Assembly (NCBI GenBank): GCA_905250115.1
Contig: CAJNOI010000154.1
Coordinates: forward strand, 28,204-92,203
From: Adineta steineri
Lineage: Eukaryota > Rotifera > Eurotatoria > Adinetida > Adinetidae
Length of the DNA: 64,000 nt
Direction of reading: 5' to 3'
This document shows positions 11,017-22,838 of this stretch, piece after piece; position 1 is the stretch's first letter, and the number at the start of each line of letters is the position of its first letter. The notes beneath the pieces were generated by a model. It did no database searches. It was not told where the DNA came from and saw nothing but the letters and a program-made list of their open reading frames with translations. The position numbers and the translations under genes were made by a program.

Positions 11017-11788
11017 TTAATTTTCGTTGAACCATTTAATGATCTTTTCAAGTATCTCTGTTGACGTCCCTTCACCATTGATTACATGAATGGTCTCTAT
11101 CCGGCGATAAATATTATCTAGTCTTGAACGAAATTGCAAATCAGATGCCAGTTTTTCTTCTTCTATATTAAGTGGCAACGATGAATGGCGAATGCGAATT
11201 CGTCGACAACGCTCTTCCTCATTCAAATATATGTATACGATGTGTGAAGGGCGGATGAGATATGAAGGCCAAATCAGATGTTCGTCAATAGATGTTATAT
11301 CTGATTGATGAGCTAGTTGGTAGGCTATTGTAGATGGCCAATATCGATCGAGAATCACTACACTATTGTCCGGAGTTGAAAGAAGCTCGTGGGACACCAT
11401 GATGTTGCACAAGTTGTAAAAATTTCGTTTCACTGTTTCAGTTTGTCGATCAAAATATGGGCGAAACAAGAGTAGAGCTGGAGGCACAGACGGAATTAAA
11501 CGAACATCGGGAACAAGTTGCGAATGCAATAGCTCCTTTGTCAATGTTGTTTTTCCAACCCCATCGAGTCCTATACAGAATTTCTATATACATTATATAT
11601 ATATATACATATGTAGTCCGCTTACCTTCGAGATTGATACACCGAGCAATTGTCTTATGGTTAATATTCCGTTCATTTGACAAATCGTTGCGCACTTTCT
11701 CCAGTATCGAGAGAAATGTAGAACTATTTTGAAAATCCTTTGACGATTCCACGTGATCCCATAGTGTCTGCACAATATCTTTCGACAT
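11017..11788 (-). CDS. CMPK2-like UMP-CMP/thymidylate kinase
   Basis: The gene has two exons, 11626-11788 and 11017-11570, joined across a 55-bp AT-rich intron (GTAAGCGGA...TGTATAG). The product is 238 residues. The join creates the P-loop CINLEGLDGVGKTTLTKELL (residues 50-69). Other family signatures are the Asp-Arg motif VVILDRYWPSTIAY and the Arg-rich lid EERCRRIRIRHSS. The IPSVPP...VKRNFYNLCN segment resembles mitochondrial CMPK2 rather than cytosolic dTMP kinase. These enzymes phosphorylate dCMP/CMP/dUMP/UMP using ATP. The N-terminal 49 residues lack an obvious mitochondrial presequence. It is transcribed in the same direction as, and lies 0.5 kb downstream of, the thymidylate-synthase-family gene, so the two may act in sequence on pyrimidine dNMPs. 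Confidence 0.8.
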
Positions 11789-12331
11789 TCCGTATTAATC
11801 TAGAAAAGGGAATACTATTTTTGAATAGATTCAGTATTGTATTCCTTATTGCTGAAAAGACCGTGTTGTTTCATATGTTAAAACTTTCCAAACAAACCTC
11901 CATGAACGGAAACGGTCAGGTATCCATCATTTAAGATGCATTAGATAACCGCTTACGTATACTATGTACAGTTACCTTATATATCCGCCTTCCATATAAT
12001 AACAGTTTATTGAAACGTAGTCATTCACAAATGAACATGTTTAATCGTGAAGATATCTGAATAAAATATTAGTCTATGATGTTTAGAAGTTTGTATTTGT
12101 GTATGCATAAGAAAGAATAAAGAGCAGATTGTCACACTCCGTTGAAAAATATGTTACTAACTCTTCTACACAGATGCAGTTTTGTTTCAAAAGACTAATT
12201 TCTTGCCGAAAAATGTTGGAACTCTATCTAAAAGGATAAGTAATAAAGCTTATTTGTAACAAAATTCTCTGCAATATGAAGACAGTACGCACGACGGAGA
12301 TTAATCTTGAATTATTGTTTTTTATTGTGAT
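11789..12331. other. Intergenic spacer between nucleotide kinase and TS-family gene
   Basis: This short AT-rich spacer is without recognised genes. It must hold the 3' end of the TS-family transcript and the promoter of the kinase. An antisense open frame at 11740-11934 is not supported. Confidence 0.4.
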
Positions 12332-14584
<2,253 letters not shown>

Positions 14585-14641
14585 GAGGGTGTGGGTATGG
14601 ATATCCATGGCGTGTAATTATTATATCTACACCCGCACCCA
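14585..14641. repeat. Telomere-like hairpin element 5
   Basis: TGAGGGTGTGGGTATGG and TACACCCGCACCCA are separated by about 26 nt. The outer boundary TTGAGGGTGTGGG is the commonest left end in the window. Confidence 0.8.
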
Positions 14642-14942
14642 TTCGACAAATTTTGTTAATAACACTACTACAAAACGCTTACTTTGATATATGGTTTTTG
14701 ATTAATGAAAAGAGATGTATAGCGACGAAAAAATGGGATATTTATATGCTTTTTCGAAAAGTCCGTCTTTCTTTACTTATTATTCTCCCTTTCCAACTTT
14801 CATATTGACACAACAAAATATACCCATTATAAGTATATATAACAGAACAGAAAGAAGAATATCTACCTTGATGGATATTGGGTACAGGCGATATCCCTAA
14901 TGAGAACCTGTTTTTCGGAGATGTTGGTTGTTTTCTGTCCTC

Positions 14943-14990
14943 GGTGGGTGTATTATAGATATAATATTCATATTCACACTCACACCCTCA
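14943..14990. repeat. Telomere-like hairpin element 6
   Basis: GGTGGGTGTATTATAGATAT leads to ATATTCACACTCACACCCTC. The outer right boundary CACCCTCAAG mirrors the CTTGAGGGTG left end of other copies. Confidence 0.75.
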
Positions 14991-15188
14991 AGATATTTAT
15001 TACAGTGTATGCATAAAAAGAATATTAATGGATCAAAAATGATTTGCTTTGAGAATAAAAGTTCATTATAGTTGTCAAAAAAATCAGAATAATTAGTATT
15101 AATTTTCTGAATAACTATTAGAATTAGGAGGAGTAATCTATCATTAATATAAACAATTTAAGATATGAGTGATTGAATAGTAGAAAAT

Positions 15189-15209
15189 ACACCCACACGC
15201 TCACCCTCA
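15189..15209. repeat. Isolated C-rich telomere-like arm
   Basis: ACACCCACACGCTCACCCTC has no convincing partner on its left within 100 bp. It is a possible remnant right arm. Confidence 0.55.
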
Positions 15210-15430
15210 ATCATAAATCATTAAGAGTTATAAATAATGATGAAATATTATGATAAACTGAATCGAAATTTGCAAATATTTCTTTCATTGATATGAAAAA
15301 AAACAATCAATGTCGTCTATTTTATTACTAAATATTGAATGAAACCAAATTGGTGAAAAAAACAACAGATTATATTTTCTAATGATTGAAGAATTACGAT
15401 TAATCGACAAATCAATCCAAAAAGTCAACA

Positions 15431-15508
15431 AGGGTGTGGGTGTGGGTGTAGACACAGACTAGCGAAGAATACATTGTTTACACCCAGATCCACCAACCCA
15501 CATCCCTT
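15431..15508. repeat. Telomere-like hairpin element 7
   Basis: AAGGGTGTGGGTGTGGGTGT pairs with ACCAACCCACATCCCTT, around a 35-nt loop that also has TACACCCAG. Confidence 0.8.
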
Positions 15509-15802
15509 AAGACTAGCACAGGATGCGACAAAATATACCAGCAGTCGAAATCGAAGTGTCGATGGTATTCTCTTCAAAACGAGTTTCGAAGAGAAAGAGA
15601 ACCCATATAACTAACATTCGCGTCATTCATTTTTCAAATCGACAATAAAGTATCTGAGATAAGGACATTTCTTATTTATAACCATATTTGTCGAAATAAT
15701 GCTCCATCATTACTTCTCAACACGATTGCTTTTGGTGAATAATCATTGAAATAGTCATTCATAAAACTCAATAGCTCACATACTTGACTCTTTCTCTCTT
15801 AC

Positions 15803-15810
15803 TATAAATA
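15803..15810 (+). promoter_or_regulatory. TATA box of the fibrinogen-domain gene
   Basis: TATAAATA lies 58 bp before the ATG at 15861, giving an expected start site about 30 bp before the coding region. Confidence 0.5.
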
Positions 15811-15860
15811 TTCGATGAAAAGCAGTACTTACTTCGCATTATCGACATTGAAGAGCAAAG

Positions 15861-16992
15861 ATGACATTAAAACGCATAATACTTTTGATGACTGTGATCG
15901 AAGTAGTGAATGGATATGATATTGACGCTGGCTTAGCGCGTGGTCTAATTTCCAACGATTCACTTCTCATCCAACTCAAATCAAATGATAACATGCATCT
16001 TAGTGATTATCCTGAAGATTGTGCTGCAATTTATCTCAATGCAATAGCATCCCAACAACACGCCCTCACTGGTGTGTATGAGATCTGGCCAAGACAAGGT
16101 TTGAACTCTCGCTTTTCTCATCTTCTCTATTGTTTGTATACTGATTATCATTCTCACTACTGAAAGGAGCGTTATTCACTAAGTGACTGAATCGAAAACG
16201 GGCAGATATTCGCTTCTTTGTTCATAACACTCACATATACAGCCATCTGATTACCAATGTCCATACAGAAGTACGAGAGGAAAAGATGGAGGGATAAGAG
16301 ACAATTTCATTCAACAGAGGGATAAAGAAAAGGAAGTGTGAATTCCATTGCAATAGACAGCTTTCAGTAGAGGGCTTAACGACGCTTTCAATGCTTTATT
16401 TGTAGGTAAACCAATACAAGTATGGTGTGATATGGAGACAGATGGTGGTGGATGGACAGTCTTTCAGAAGCGAGGTGATTTCATTCCACAAGAAGACTTT
16501 TATCGAACATGGCTGGAATATAAGCGAGGTTTTGGAGATCTTCATCGACAATTTTGGCTCGGCAATGATCGTCTGTCAATGTTGACTAACCAAGATCTTT
16601 ATCAGCTAAGAGTTGATCTGGAAGATTTTGATGGACAAAAACGTTTCGCTCAGTATTATAGTTTCCGAGTGTCAAATGAACAAGACAAATATCGACTGTC
16701 ACTTGGATCATACACCAAAGGTGATGCAGGAGATTCTTTTACTTATCATAATGGTATGCCGTTTTCAACCAAAGATCAAGATAATGATCCACATTCTATT
16801 TCATGTGCTCAAATGTTCAATGGAGCATGGTGGTATCATAGTTGTTACTTGTCAAACTTGAATGGTGGATATTTGCGTGGACACCATCCGAATATTAAAG
16901 GCACAGGAGTGAACTGGGAATCATTTAGAGGCGATCACTATTCATTAAAGACATCAGAGATGAAAATTCGTCCTATTTGGTTCAAGCCTTGA
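15861..16992 (+). CDS. Secreted fibrinogen-related domain protein
   Basis: Two exons, 15861-16098 and 16406-16992, join in frame (G|GT AAA CCA) across a 307-bp intron (GTTTGA...TTTGTAG), giving 274 residues. Residues 1-18 are a signal peptide (MTLKRIILLMTVIEVVNG). The rest is one fibrinogen C-terminal domain: DCAAIYLNA, GVYEIWP, IQVWCDMETDGGGWTVFQKR, YKRGFGDLHRQFWLGNDRL, a Ca-site stretch with DQDND, CAQMFNGAWWYHSCYLSNLNGGY and KTSEMKIRP. The four domain cysteines are present. Such FReD/ficolin-like proteins bind acetylated sugars and microbial surfaces, so an immune or adhesion lectin role is inferred. There is no collagen or coiled-coil stalk. The intron position and TATA box indicate an ordinary host gene. 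Confidence 0.88.
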
Positions 16993-17031
16993 TTTTTCTC
17001 GTTGTCTTTCTCTGATATTCATAGACTATTT

Positions 17032-17118
17032 AGGGTGTGGGTGTGGGTGTGGGTTTTACAGTCTTCTGATACTCATACCTTCACACATGCACACTCACTC
17101 TCTCCCACACCCAAACTC
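17032..17118. repeat. Telomere-like hairpin element 8
   Basis: AGGGTGTGGGTGTGGGTGTG and CTCTCCCACACCCAAACTC are separated by about 48 nt that also contain CACACATGCACACTCAC. It starts 40 bp after the fibrinogen-domain stop codon. Long open frames across it (HPHP-type peptides) are repeat translation. Confidence 0.85.
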
Positions 17119-17414
17119 ATTAAAAAAAATTTTACTTTCTGTTTCTTCGGTTATTTATCTTTTTACTACTCGCATTATCGAATTTTTTTGTCTTTTGCTT
17201 TATTGCTATTTGAAAAATGTAAATGACTGCATGTTTTTATTGATGACTGATAAGAGACTTTTCGACGATGAAATATCAAGTTACCAGTGAAAATTTCCAA
17301 TTATATGTTTTTCGTTATAAAAGAAGGTATATAGTATGAGTTTTTTCTTTTGCAATTTACAATTTGGCAGGGGTGTCGAATAATTGAGAGTCGACGTAAA
17401 TTCAGAAGGATATT

Positions 17415-17490
17415 TGAGGGTGTGGGTGTGGGTGTCAGTATGGTATAGGTATTGTATTCATTCTACGCCCACACCCACACCCAACCTCAA
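17415..17490. repeat. Telomere-like hairpin element 9
   Basis: TTGAGGGTGTGGGTGTGGGT and GCCCACACCCACACCCAACC TCAA are near-perfect complementary arms, with a loop of about 32 nt. This is one of the best preserved copies. Confidence 0.88.
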
Positions 17491-17667
17491 CACTATTTCA
17501 ATCATCGATACTCCTAGTAAGTTTTCAGTTATCGATACAATTATCGTTTTGTTGATTGATTCTAATTAAAGTGGTGCCTATTTTCATTTGTATATCTTTT
17601 TCTCAAAAGAATACTTCAATTTTAAATCTAGCCGCTATCACCGTCCATTCCTTTAACTGATACCTTT

Positions 17668-17736
17668 CGAGGGTGTGGGTATGAAAGATATTAACAGCCA
17701 CACACGTATTCAGACCCGCACCCACCCTCACACCCG
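17668..17736. repeat. Telomere-like hairpin element 10
   Basis: TCGAGGGTGTGGGTATG and ACCCGCACCCACCCTCAC flank a 36-nt loop. It lies 130 bp beyond the end of the ADP-ribosyltransferase gene, so three copies share a 0.7-kb convergent intergenic space. Confidence 0.85.
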
Positions 17737-17866
17737 TCTGTCAACAAGTGAAACGTATATTTTTCCATCACTAAATAGCTTATAGAGTTAACTATACTAG
17801 ACGTTGTTTGAATTTGAAAAAACGCACCTTCAAGCTCGTCTGAAGGCCTATTTGATACAGATGACA

Positions 17867-20302
17867 TTAATTGAAAAGTTTGTCATCGAAATACTCTAAA
17901 GAAATTGATTTCACTACAATCTTTTGCCGAATTAAGTCGATCTCAGCATGCTTTTTATTAATCCATGGGTGATTTGGACTCATCGTAATGAGGTCAATTC
18001 TGAGTCCTTTTACCAGATTCGTGTAAGCTTTTTCATATTTATGCTGACTATCAAGTATATGTGCCATTGATGTATATGTATCTGCCACGAATGGATGATC
18101 TGGATAAAGTCTATCTAATTGAATATTTAGTAAACGTTCGTACGTTTGTAATGAAGCCGGGTAGTTGCTTTGCTTCTCATATACGTGACCGATATTTCGG
18201 AGAACAATATTCCAAGTGAGATTTTCGTCCGTTGAACAGGATAAGACTGTCTCATACATGTCGATGGCATCAATGCATCTTCCTTGGATTTCGTAGATGA
18301 AGGCGATTTTCTCGTAACTCGCAGCAGTATCTTTACAATGAGGTCGAAAATCAATTCGTTCTTTGAGCGTCTGTTCAATGTACTTTTCTGATGCTTGTAT
18401 ATTGCCTAGTTTAGCGTACAGAAGAGCAATAGTTGAAGAAGTTTGCAGAGTCAATTGGTTGCTGGATGTGAGCAATTCTACATATTCCTCGTACATTCTG
18501 AGTGCATCGATATCATTGTCTTGTTCTTTATAGATTTCAGCCATTTGTTGGCATAAAATGGACAACTTTTGTCGATCTGGATGGTCTTGGTTTCGTTCAT
18601 TTTCGAATGATTTTTTCAATGTGTTCAATTCTTGATTGCTGTTATTTTTCTTATCCTGTAAGTAATTTAGGATAGTCTTTGTTGATACATCTGATGACAA
18701 AGACAGATAACTTGACCAAGTAAACTGTCTCTTCTGTTTCATTTCAATGAATTTTTGATAATATAATATCGCTGTTGAGAAATCACCTTTTTCTTCATAA
18801 ATTAGTCCAATTTCATTTATTACTAGAGCCAAGTTCTTCAAATGCCAACAAAAAATTGTTCCACTCATTAGTTCATCAATAAACATCTCTGCTTTCTCGT
18901 AGTTTCCCATCAGACGCATCAATTTAGCTAGACATAATAAAGTATTGTCCGATTCTATTTTCTCCCAAATACCATCGGCTAACGCTTTTACTTGTTTGTC
19001 TTCTTCATCCGTCAATGTGAGACGCACATTCCAGATACTATTGTTGTCTTTTTCCATCGAACGAATACGAAATACACTGCCTATAGAAATAAGAACTTCG
19101 CATTCATTTTCAAAGTAGCTCACATGTTCGATGTTAGCAAAGGGACATTGTTTCTTTATTTTCGAATCAATTTCAATTTCGAATAAAATATGTTTCATAC
19201 CCGGTTCATTCGTACTAGCATTTACAAACATTTCGGCTACAGTTTTATCTGTGCTAGTCGACAAGAAATTATTCATGGACATAAGACCACCAATATTCGA
19301 TTTGTGTTTCTCAAACTCTTCACTTGACATCGACTGACCGCGGTACACGGTTAACGGTGCTGAAAGAGGTGGCGCAGATGAATGTAAGTCTTGCAGTTGT
19401 TTGTGAAGATCAACGATAAAAAAACGCATTTTGAATAGCATGTCAATGTCTTGTATTCTTAAGGCTTTATTAAGGTTTTCGAAGATGAACGAACATCGAG
19501 TGTACCACCAGATAGATTTATATTGTGGAACAGTATTGACTTCTCCTGATAGTACTGGATAATAATCGCGCTCCATTTTGTCGAACAAAGCTTTATTACG
19601 ATCGTAACCTTCAAACTGAAAAGTAAAATATTGGATCATTTCGCGAATGGCATGTTCTGGTTGCTCTACTGGATATTCTAAGACAAGAAATAAATCTCGA
19701 ATCAATTGAGAATATATCAATGACATTTGGTCGTTCTTCATGCTGTTTGTGACTTGAGATGAAAATGGAATCGATGAGATCGATGTCAGATTATTTGCAT
19801 ATCGACGAATAAGTTTGTTTAACTCTTTGCAGATCGAGTCAATATCGATAAAGACAGCGCGAACTTTACGATAAAATTGTCTGCTTAGCGCAGTGCATTC
19901 GACTTCGTTTGGAGAATAAATATAAATTGAATCAACTTTATCTATTTGGTCTATTCGATCGATGACAGGAATGATTTGTTCGTTTACCGAGCTGGAGACA
20001 ATAACAACGGCTTTTTCCTGTCGACTATTGATGATATAATCTATGCACGCATGTAAATCATTTAATACTTTCAAATACTTAACGATACCACGTATTTTGG
20101 TAATATCAGTCATGTTTTCAACATTAGTGACGAGCCAAACGAAAACCAAAGATTCCACAGTGTAAAGATCAATTGCTGCTGTTTTTATAGTATTTTCTGT
20201 TGTCTTCGAAGTAACATACACTTCTGTTACATCCATATTTTTTCTACCGTGGTCACTTTTACGTGTAGTAATATTTCTGTAATGAGATGAATTCTTCTCC
20301 AT
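17867..20302 (-). CDS. ADP-ribosyltransferase-TPR protein
   Basis: This intronless gene of 811 residues has three parts. Residues about 50-165 form a Rossmann-like domain (SLVFVWLVTNVENMTD, KAVVIVSSSVNEQIIP, VDSIYIYSP) that I recall from many bdelloid ART proteins but cannot name. Residues about 195-430 are an arginine-type mono-ADP-ribosyltransferase with the full R-S-ExE triad: VYRGQ (R321), FLSTS (S348-S350) and ENECEVL (E400, E402). The C-terminal half is TPR repeats (YEKAEMFIDELM, DFSTAILYYQKFIEMK, NYPASLQTYERLLNIQ). There is no signal peptide, so an intracellular enzyme that transfers ADP-ribose from NAD to TPR-recruited targets is inferred. Its relation to defence or signalling is unknown. 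Many paralogues are expected. Confidence 0.85.
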   Translation of the reverse strand: MEKNSSHYRNITTRKSDHGRKNMDVTEVYVTSKTTENTIKTAAIDLYTVESLVFVWLVTNVENMTDITKIRGIVKYLKVLNDLHACIDYIINSRQEKAVVIVSSSVNEQIIPVIDRIDQIDKVDSIYIYSPNEVECTALSRQFYRKVRAVFIDIDSICKELNKLIRRYANNLTSISSIPFSSQVTNSMKNDQMSLIYSQLIRDLFLVLEYPVEQPEHAIREMIQYFTFQFEGYDRNKALFDKMERDYYPVLSGEVNTVPQYKSIWWYTRCSFIFENLNKALRIQDIDMLFKMRFFIVDLHKQLQDLHSSAPPLSAPLTVYRGQSMSSEEFEKHKSNIGGLMSMNNFLSTSTDKTVAEMFVNASTNEPGMKHILFEIEIDSKIKKQCPFANIEHVSYFENECEVLISIGSVFRIRSMEKDNNSIWNVRLTLTDEEDKQVKALADGIWEKIESDNTLLCLAKLMRLMGNYEKAEMFIDELMSGTIFCWHLKNLALVINEIGLIYEEKGDFSTAILYYQKFIEMKQKRQFTWSSYLSLSSDVSTKTILNYLQDKKNNSNQELNTLKKSFENERNQDHPDRQKLSILCQQMAEIYKEQDNDIDALRMYEEYVELLTSSNQLTLQTSSTIALLYAKLGNIQASEKYIEQTLKERIDFRPHCKDTAASYEKIAFIYEIQGRCIDAIDMYETVLSCSTDENLTWNIVLRNIGHVYEKQSNYPASLQTYERLLNIQLDRLYPDHPFVADTYTSMAHILDSQHKYEKAYTNLVKGLRIDLITMSPNHPWINKKHAEIDLIRQKIVVKSISLEYFDDKLFN

Positions 20303-20816
20303 CTCTTATCTTTGACAGAACGAAATAATAGAACATTCGTTTAGCAGAAGATAACACAGAATCATTTTTACACAACTAACGCTCGACTACGAACTCCCTC
20401 AGTTATCTTGTAGGTGAGATTGCGGTTGAAATTATAATGAAAAGCTAAACAAAATGCAGTGCGATAGATGCTCATTGAAATGTTATTAATTGTTAGTGAT
20501 TTAGAGCCTACATATAAAAATCCAACGTCGGATCTTATCGGTTCTGTACAATCGACAAAAACCTATTGGATCAGGATTGAGGAATTGCTAATAAATATGA
20601 TGGACAAACTTCATTTTCTTATCTCGCTACGACTTACCATTTTTCGTGATACTAAAGATCGATCATATCATCTTCTAGGATTTCATTGTATACTAATAGT
20701 AGGATCCGAGCAAATCCAACATTAAGGATTCCAATATTATGGATTGATTATTCAGTGGAGAGAAAAAATGAATTAATCTTTGCAACAAACATAAAAATAC
20801 TTGTTTAGAGTTAAAC
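20303..20816. other. Intergenic region 5' of the ADP-ribosyltransferase gene
   Basis: This half kilobase includes the ART promoter region. An open frame at 20468-20725 has no recognisable motif and is not called. Confidence 0.35.
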
Positions 20817-20896
20817 TGAGGATGTGAGTGTGGGTGTGGCTGTGGCTGTGGGTGGAATAGGTGAGAAACGATATCAACACCCACACCCTCACACTT
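20817..20896. repeat. Telomere-like hairpin element 11
   Basis: TGAGGATGTGAGTGTGGGTG, with further TGTGGC units, faces AACACCCACACCCTCACAC. The C/G substitutions in the left arm (TGTGGC) are unusual among the copies. Confidence 0.8.
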
Positions 20897-21631
20897 CATC
20901 TAATTTGTAAATTCTCCTATCAAGCAAGAACATAATCTCGATGATACACATGAAAAAACTACGGAACATGATCGACAACAAATAAAAGGAATACAATTAG
21001 CTAACGTAAAAGTTAATAATCTTAAAATAATCAATGATTATTCCGTAACATCAAATACATGCATACTTTTGTGATACTTTATATTTACATTTCACTATTA
21101 TTTGTTATCTTTTCTTTCTCATACATAAGAATGAGATTTTATTTTTGAATAGAAATTAAAAATAATCATCATACCTATAAACAATATTCAATAAGAGATT
21201 TTGAAATTGAATTTAACAAGTTTTTGCAATTATAATACGAGAGTAAAGATCTACAGAAAATCTTGGGGATGTGGATCTTTATCAGAGTATATACCAGTAC
21301 TCAGCTTCTCACACTGTCATGTAAGAATCAAAAGAAAAGATAAAATAAATATACAACAATAGTAAACTGAAAATATCTCATAATTAACAATCAAACATAG
21401 GAAATATAGAATGCAAATAATAACACTTACCTGTATTTTATGTCATTCAAAGAAAATAGATAATTTCATATCATCACTGTTCAATGATATAATACTGTTT
21501 TCCCTCTTATTTCATCAAGGAGAACTTAGAATGAAGCAAAATGGGTATGAACATTGTATTCTACTAGCAAAATTATCTAAAGCTATTACATAAAATAAAA
21601 ATAAAAATTGAAGGTAAAAATTGTACATATC
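20897..21631. other. AT-rich intergenic region
   Basis: No gene was recognised. A weak telomere-like pair (GGGGATGTGGATC near 21265 and TTCTCACACTGTC near 21305) may be a decayed element. Confidence 0.35.
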
Positions 21632-21925
21632 ATATATGACAGTGGCGGATCTAGGATTTTGGAAGGGGGGGGGGGGCGAAATTTGTTTTTTTTGAGTATG
21701 AAGGGGCAATACCTGGGGAGGGGGTGGGGGATTTTTTTTGAGTATGGAGGGGCGACACTTGAGGGGGGGGGGCGATTTTGGTTAAAAGCTATTTTTTGAG
21801 TCCAACCGAAGTAGTGTGAACCTATTTTTTCGTTCATTTTTGCTGTAAAAAATCAAAAAAAAATTCGAAAGGGGGGGCGATGGGGGCGATCGCCCCCCCC
21901 CCCTAAATCCGCCACTGATATATGA
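21632..21925. mobile_element. hAT-like non-autonomous TIR element with 8-bp TSD
   Basis: The element spans 21640-21917 (278 bp). Its ends CAGTGGCGGATCTAGG and CCTAAATCCGCCACTG are inverted repeats (15 of 16 match), and it is flanked by a perfect 8-bp target duplication ATATATGA (21632-21639 and 21918-21925). An 8-bp TSD and CAGTG termini fit the hAT superfamily. The inside is poly-G/poly-C rich (GGGGGGGGGGGG blocks, GGGGGCGATCGCCCCC palindrome) and encodes nothing. The intact duplication implies a fairly recent insertion. Confidence 0.85.
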
Positions 21926-22838
21926 ACATTATAGAGAGACCTTCCGAAAGATGATCCCCGCTACAGAGCATTCCCAGGGATCTCAGACTAATTTTTTCTT
22001 GGGTTTGTAGCCCGGAGGAACTACTATCAAAATATAAAGACCAGCTCCCAAATCAGACGATATCTTGAGAGAAAATTCATTTCGAAAATCAACATGTTCA
22101 GCAAGTCATAAAGTCTGAACTGTTCCGAATTTTGGGACACAAAGTTTTATGGTGAGCAGGTCTTATGAGGATATATGTATGAACAAAATTTCACCTCAAT
22201 CTGCTCAGTCGTTCTTGAAAAATTGTCAGATTTGGATCCTTGTTTGTCAATTTTGTCATATATAGGGTATTTCGTAAAATGCTAATAAAATAGTGAGGAT
22301 TCAATATTTTTAGAAGAGGCTAGCGCCAAAAAAACTTAAGCTTCTTCCCTCTACAGCATATCTTAGAATGAATAAAATCAGACGACCTCGACTGAGCAAG
22401 TTATGTGTCTTTCGGTCGTGGCTTGCATGGAGTAGCTCATATACTATTCTTCATCATCCAAGGCTTTGTTCAATACAATACAATAATAAAAATAAGTTAA
22501 ACAAAGTAAGTTGTTCTTTTCTTATTTTATTTCGACTTTTTTTTCGATTCATTTTCAACATGTTTATTACAATGATAATCGACGATTTTTGGTGTTATAT
22601 TTATTTTTGTTAACTTATAGAGAATATTCTCGTATTTAATGTTAAAAACATAAATATGTTCGTGAAGACCTTTCACTCATGTACATAATATGTATGTGCA
22701 TTGTCTTATCGGTCGGCTATGTCCACTGCGTTTGGATTACTTACAGAGATGTTCTCTGTAAGCGCGCGAGTAAGTAAAAAAAAAGTACACTTGTTTCTCT
22801 CTCGTATGAAGAAAACATTTATTTATTCAGAACAACAA
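21926..22838. other. Intergenic region, possible older repeat
   Basis: Less AT-rich at 21930-22350, with phrases such as GGTGAGCAGGTC and CAATCTGCTCAGTCG that look repeat-derived, but I found no inverted ends. An open frame at 22368-22613 is hydrophobic and low in complexity and is not called. Confidence 0.35.

Noticed and set aside
17002-17226. Open frame rich in V-W and H-T residues (also at 34724-34948, 34598-34804 and 53377-53601)
   Set aside because: These are translations of the telomere-like repeat units, which stay open in several frames; no start context or homology.
21586-21837. Pro/Gly-rich frames across the poly-G region
   Set aside because: They lie inside a hAT-like element and translate homopolymer tracts.
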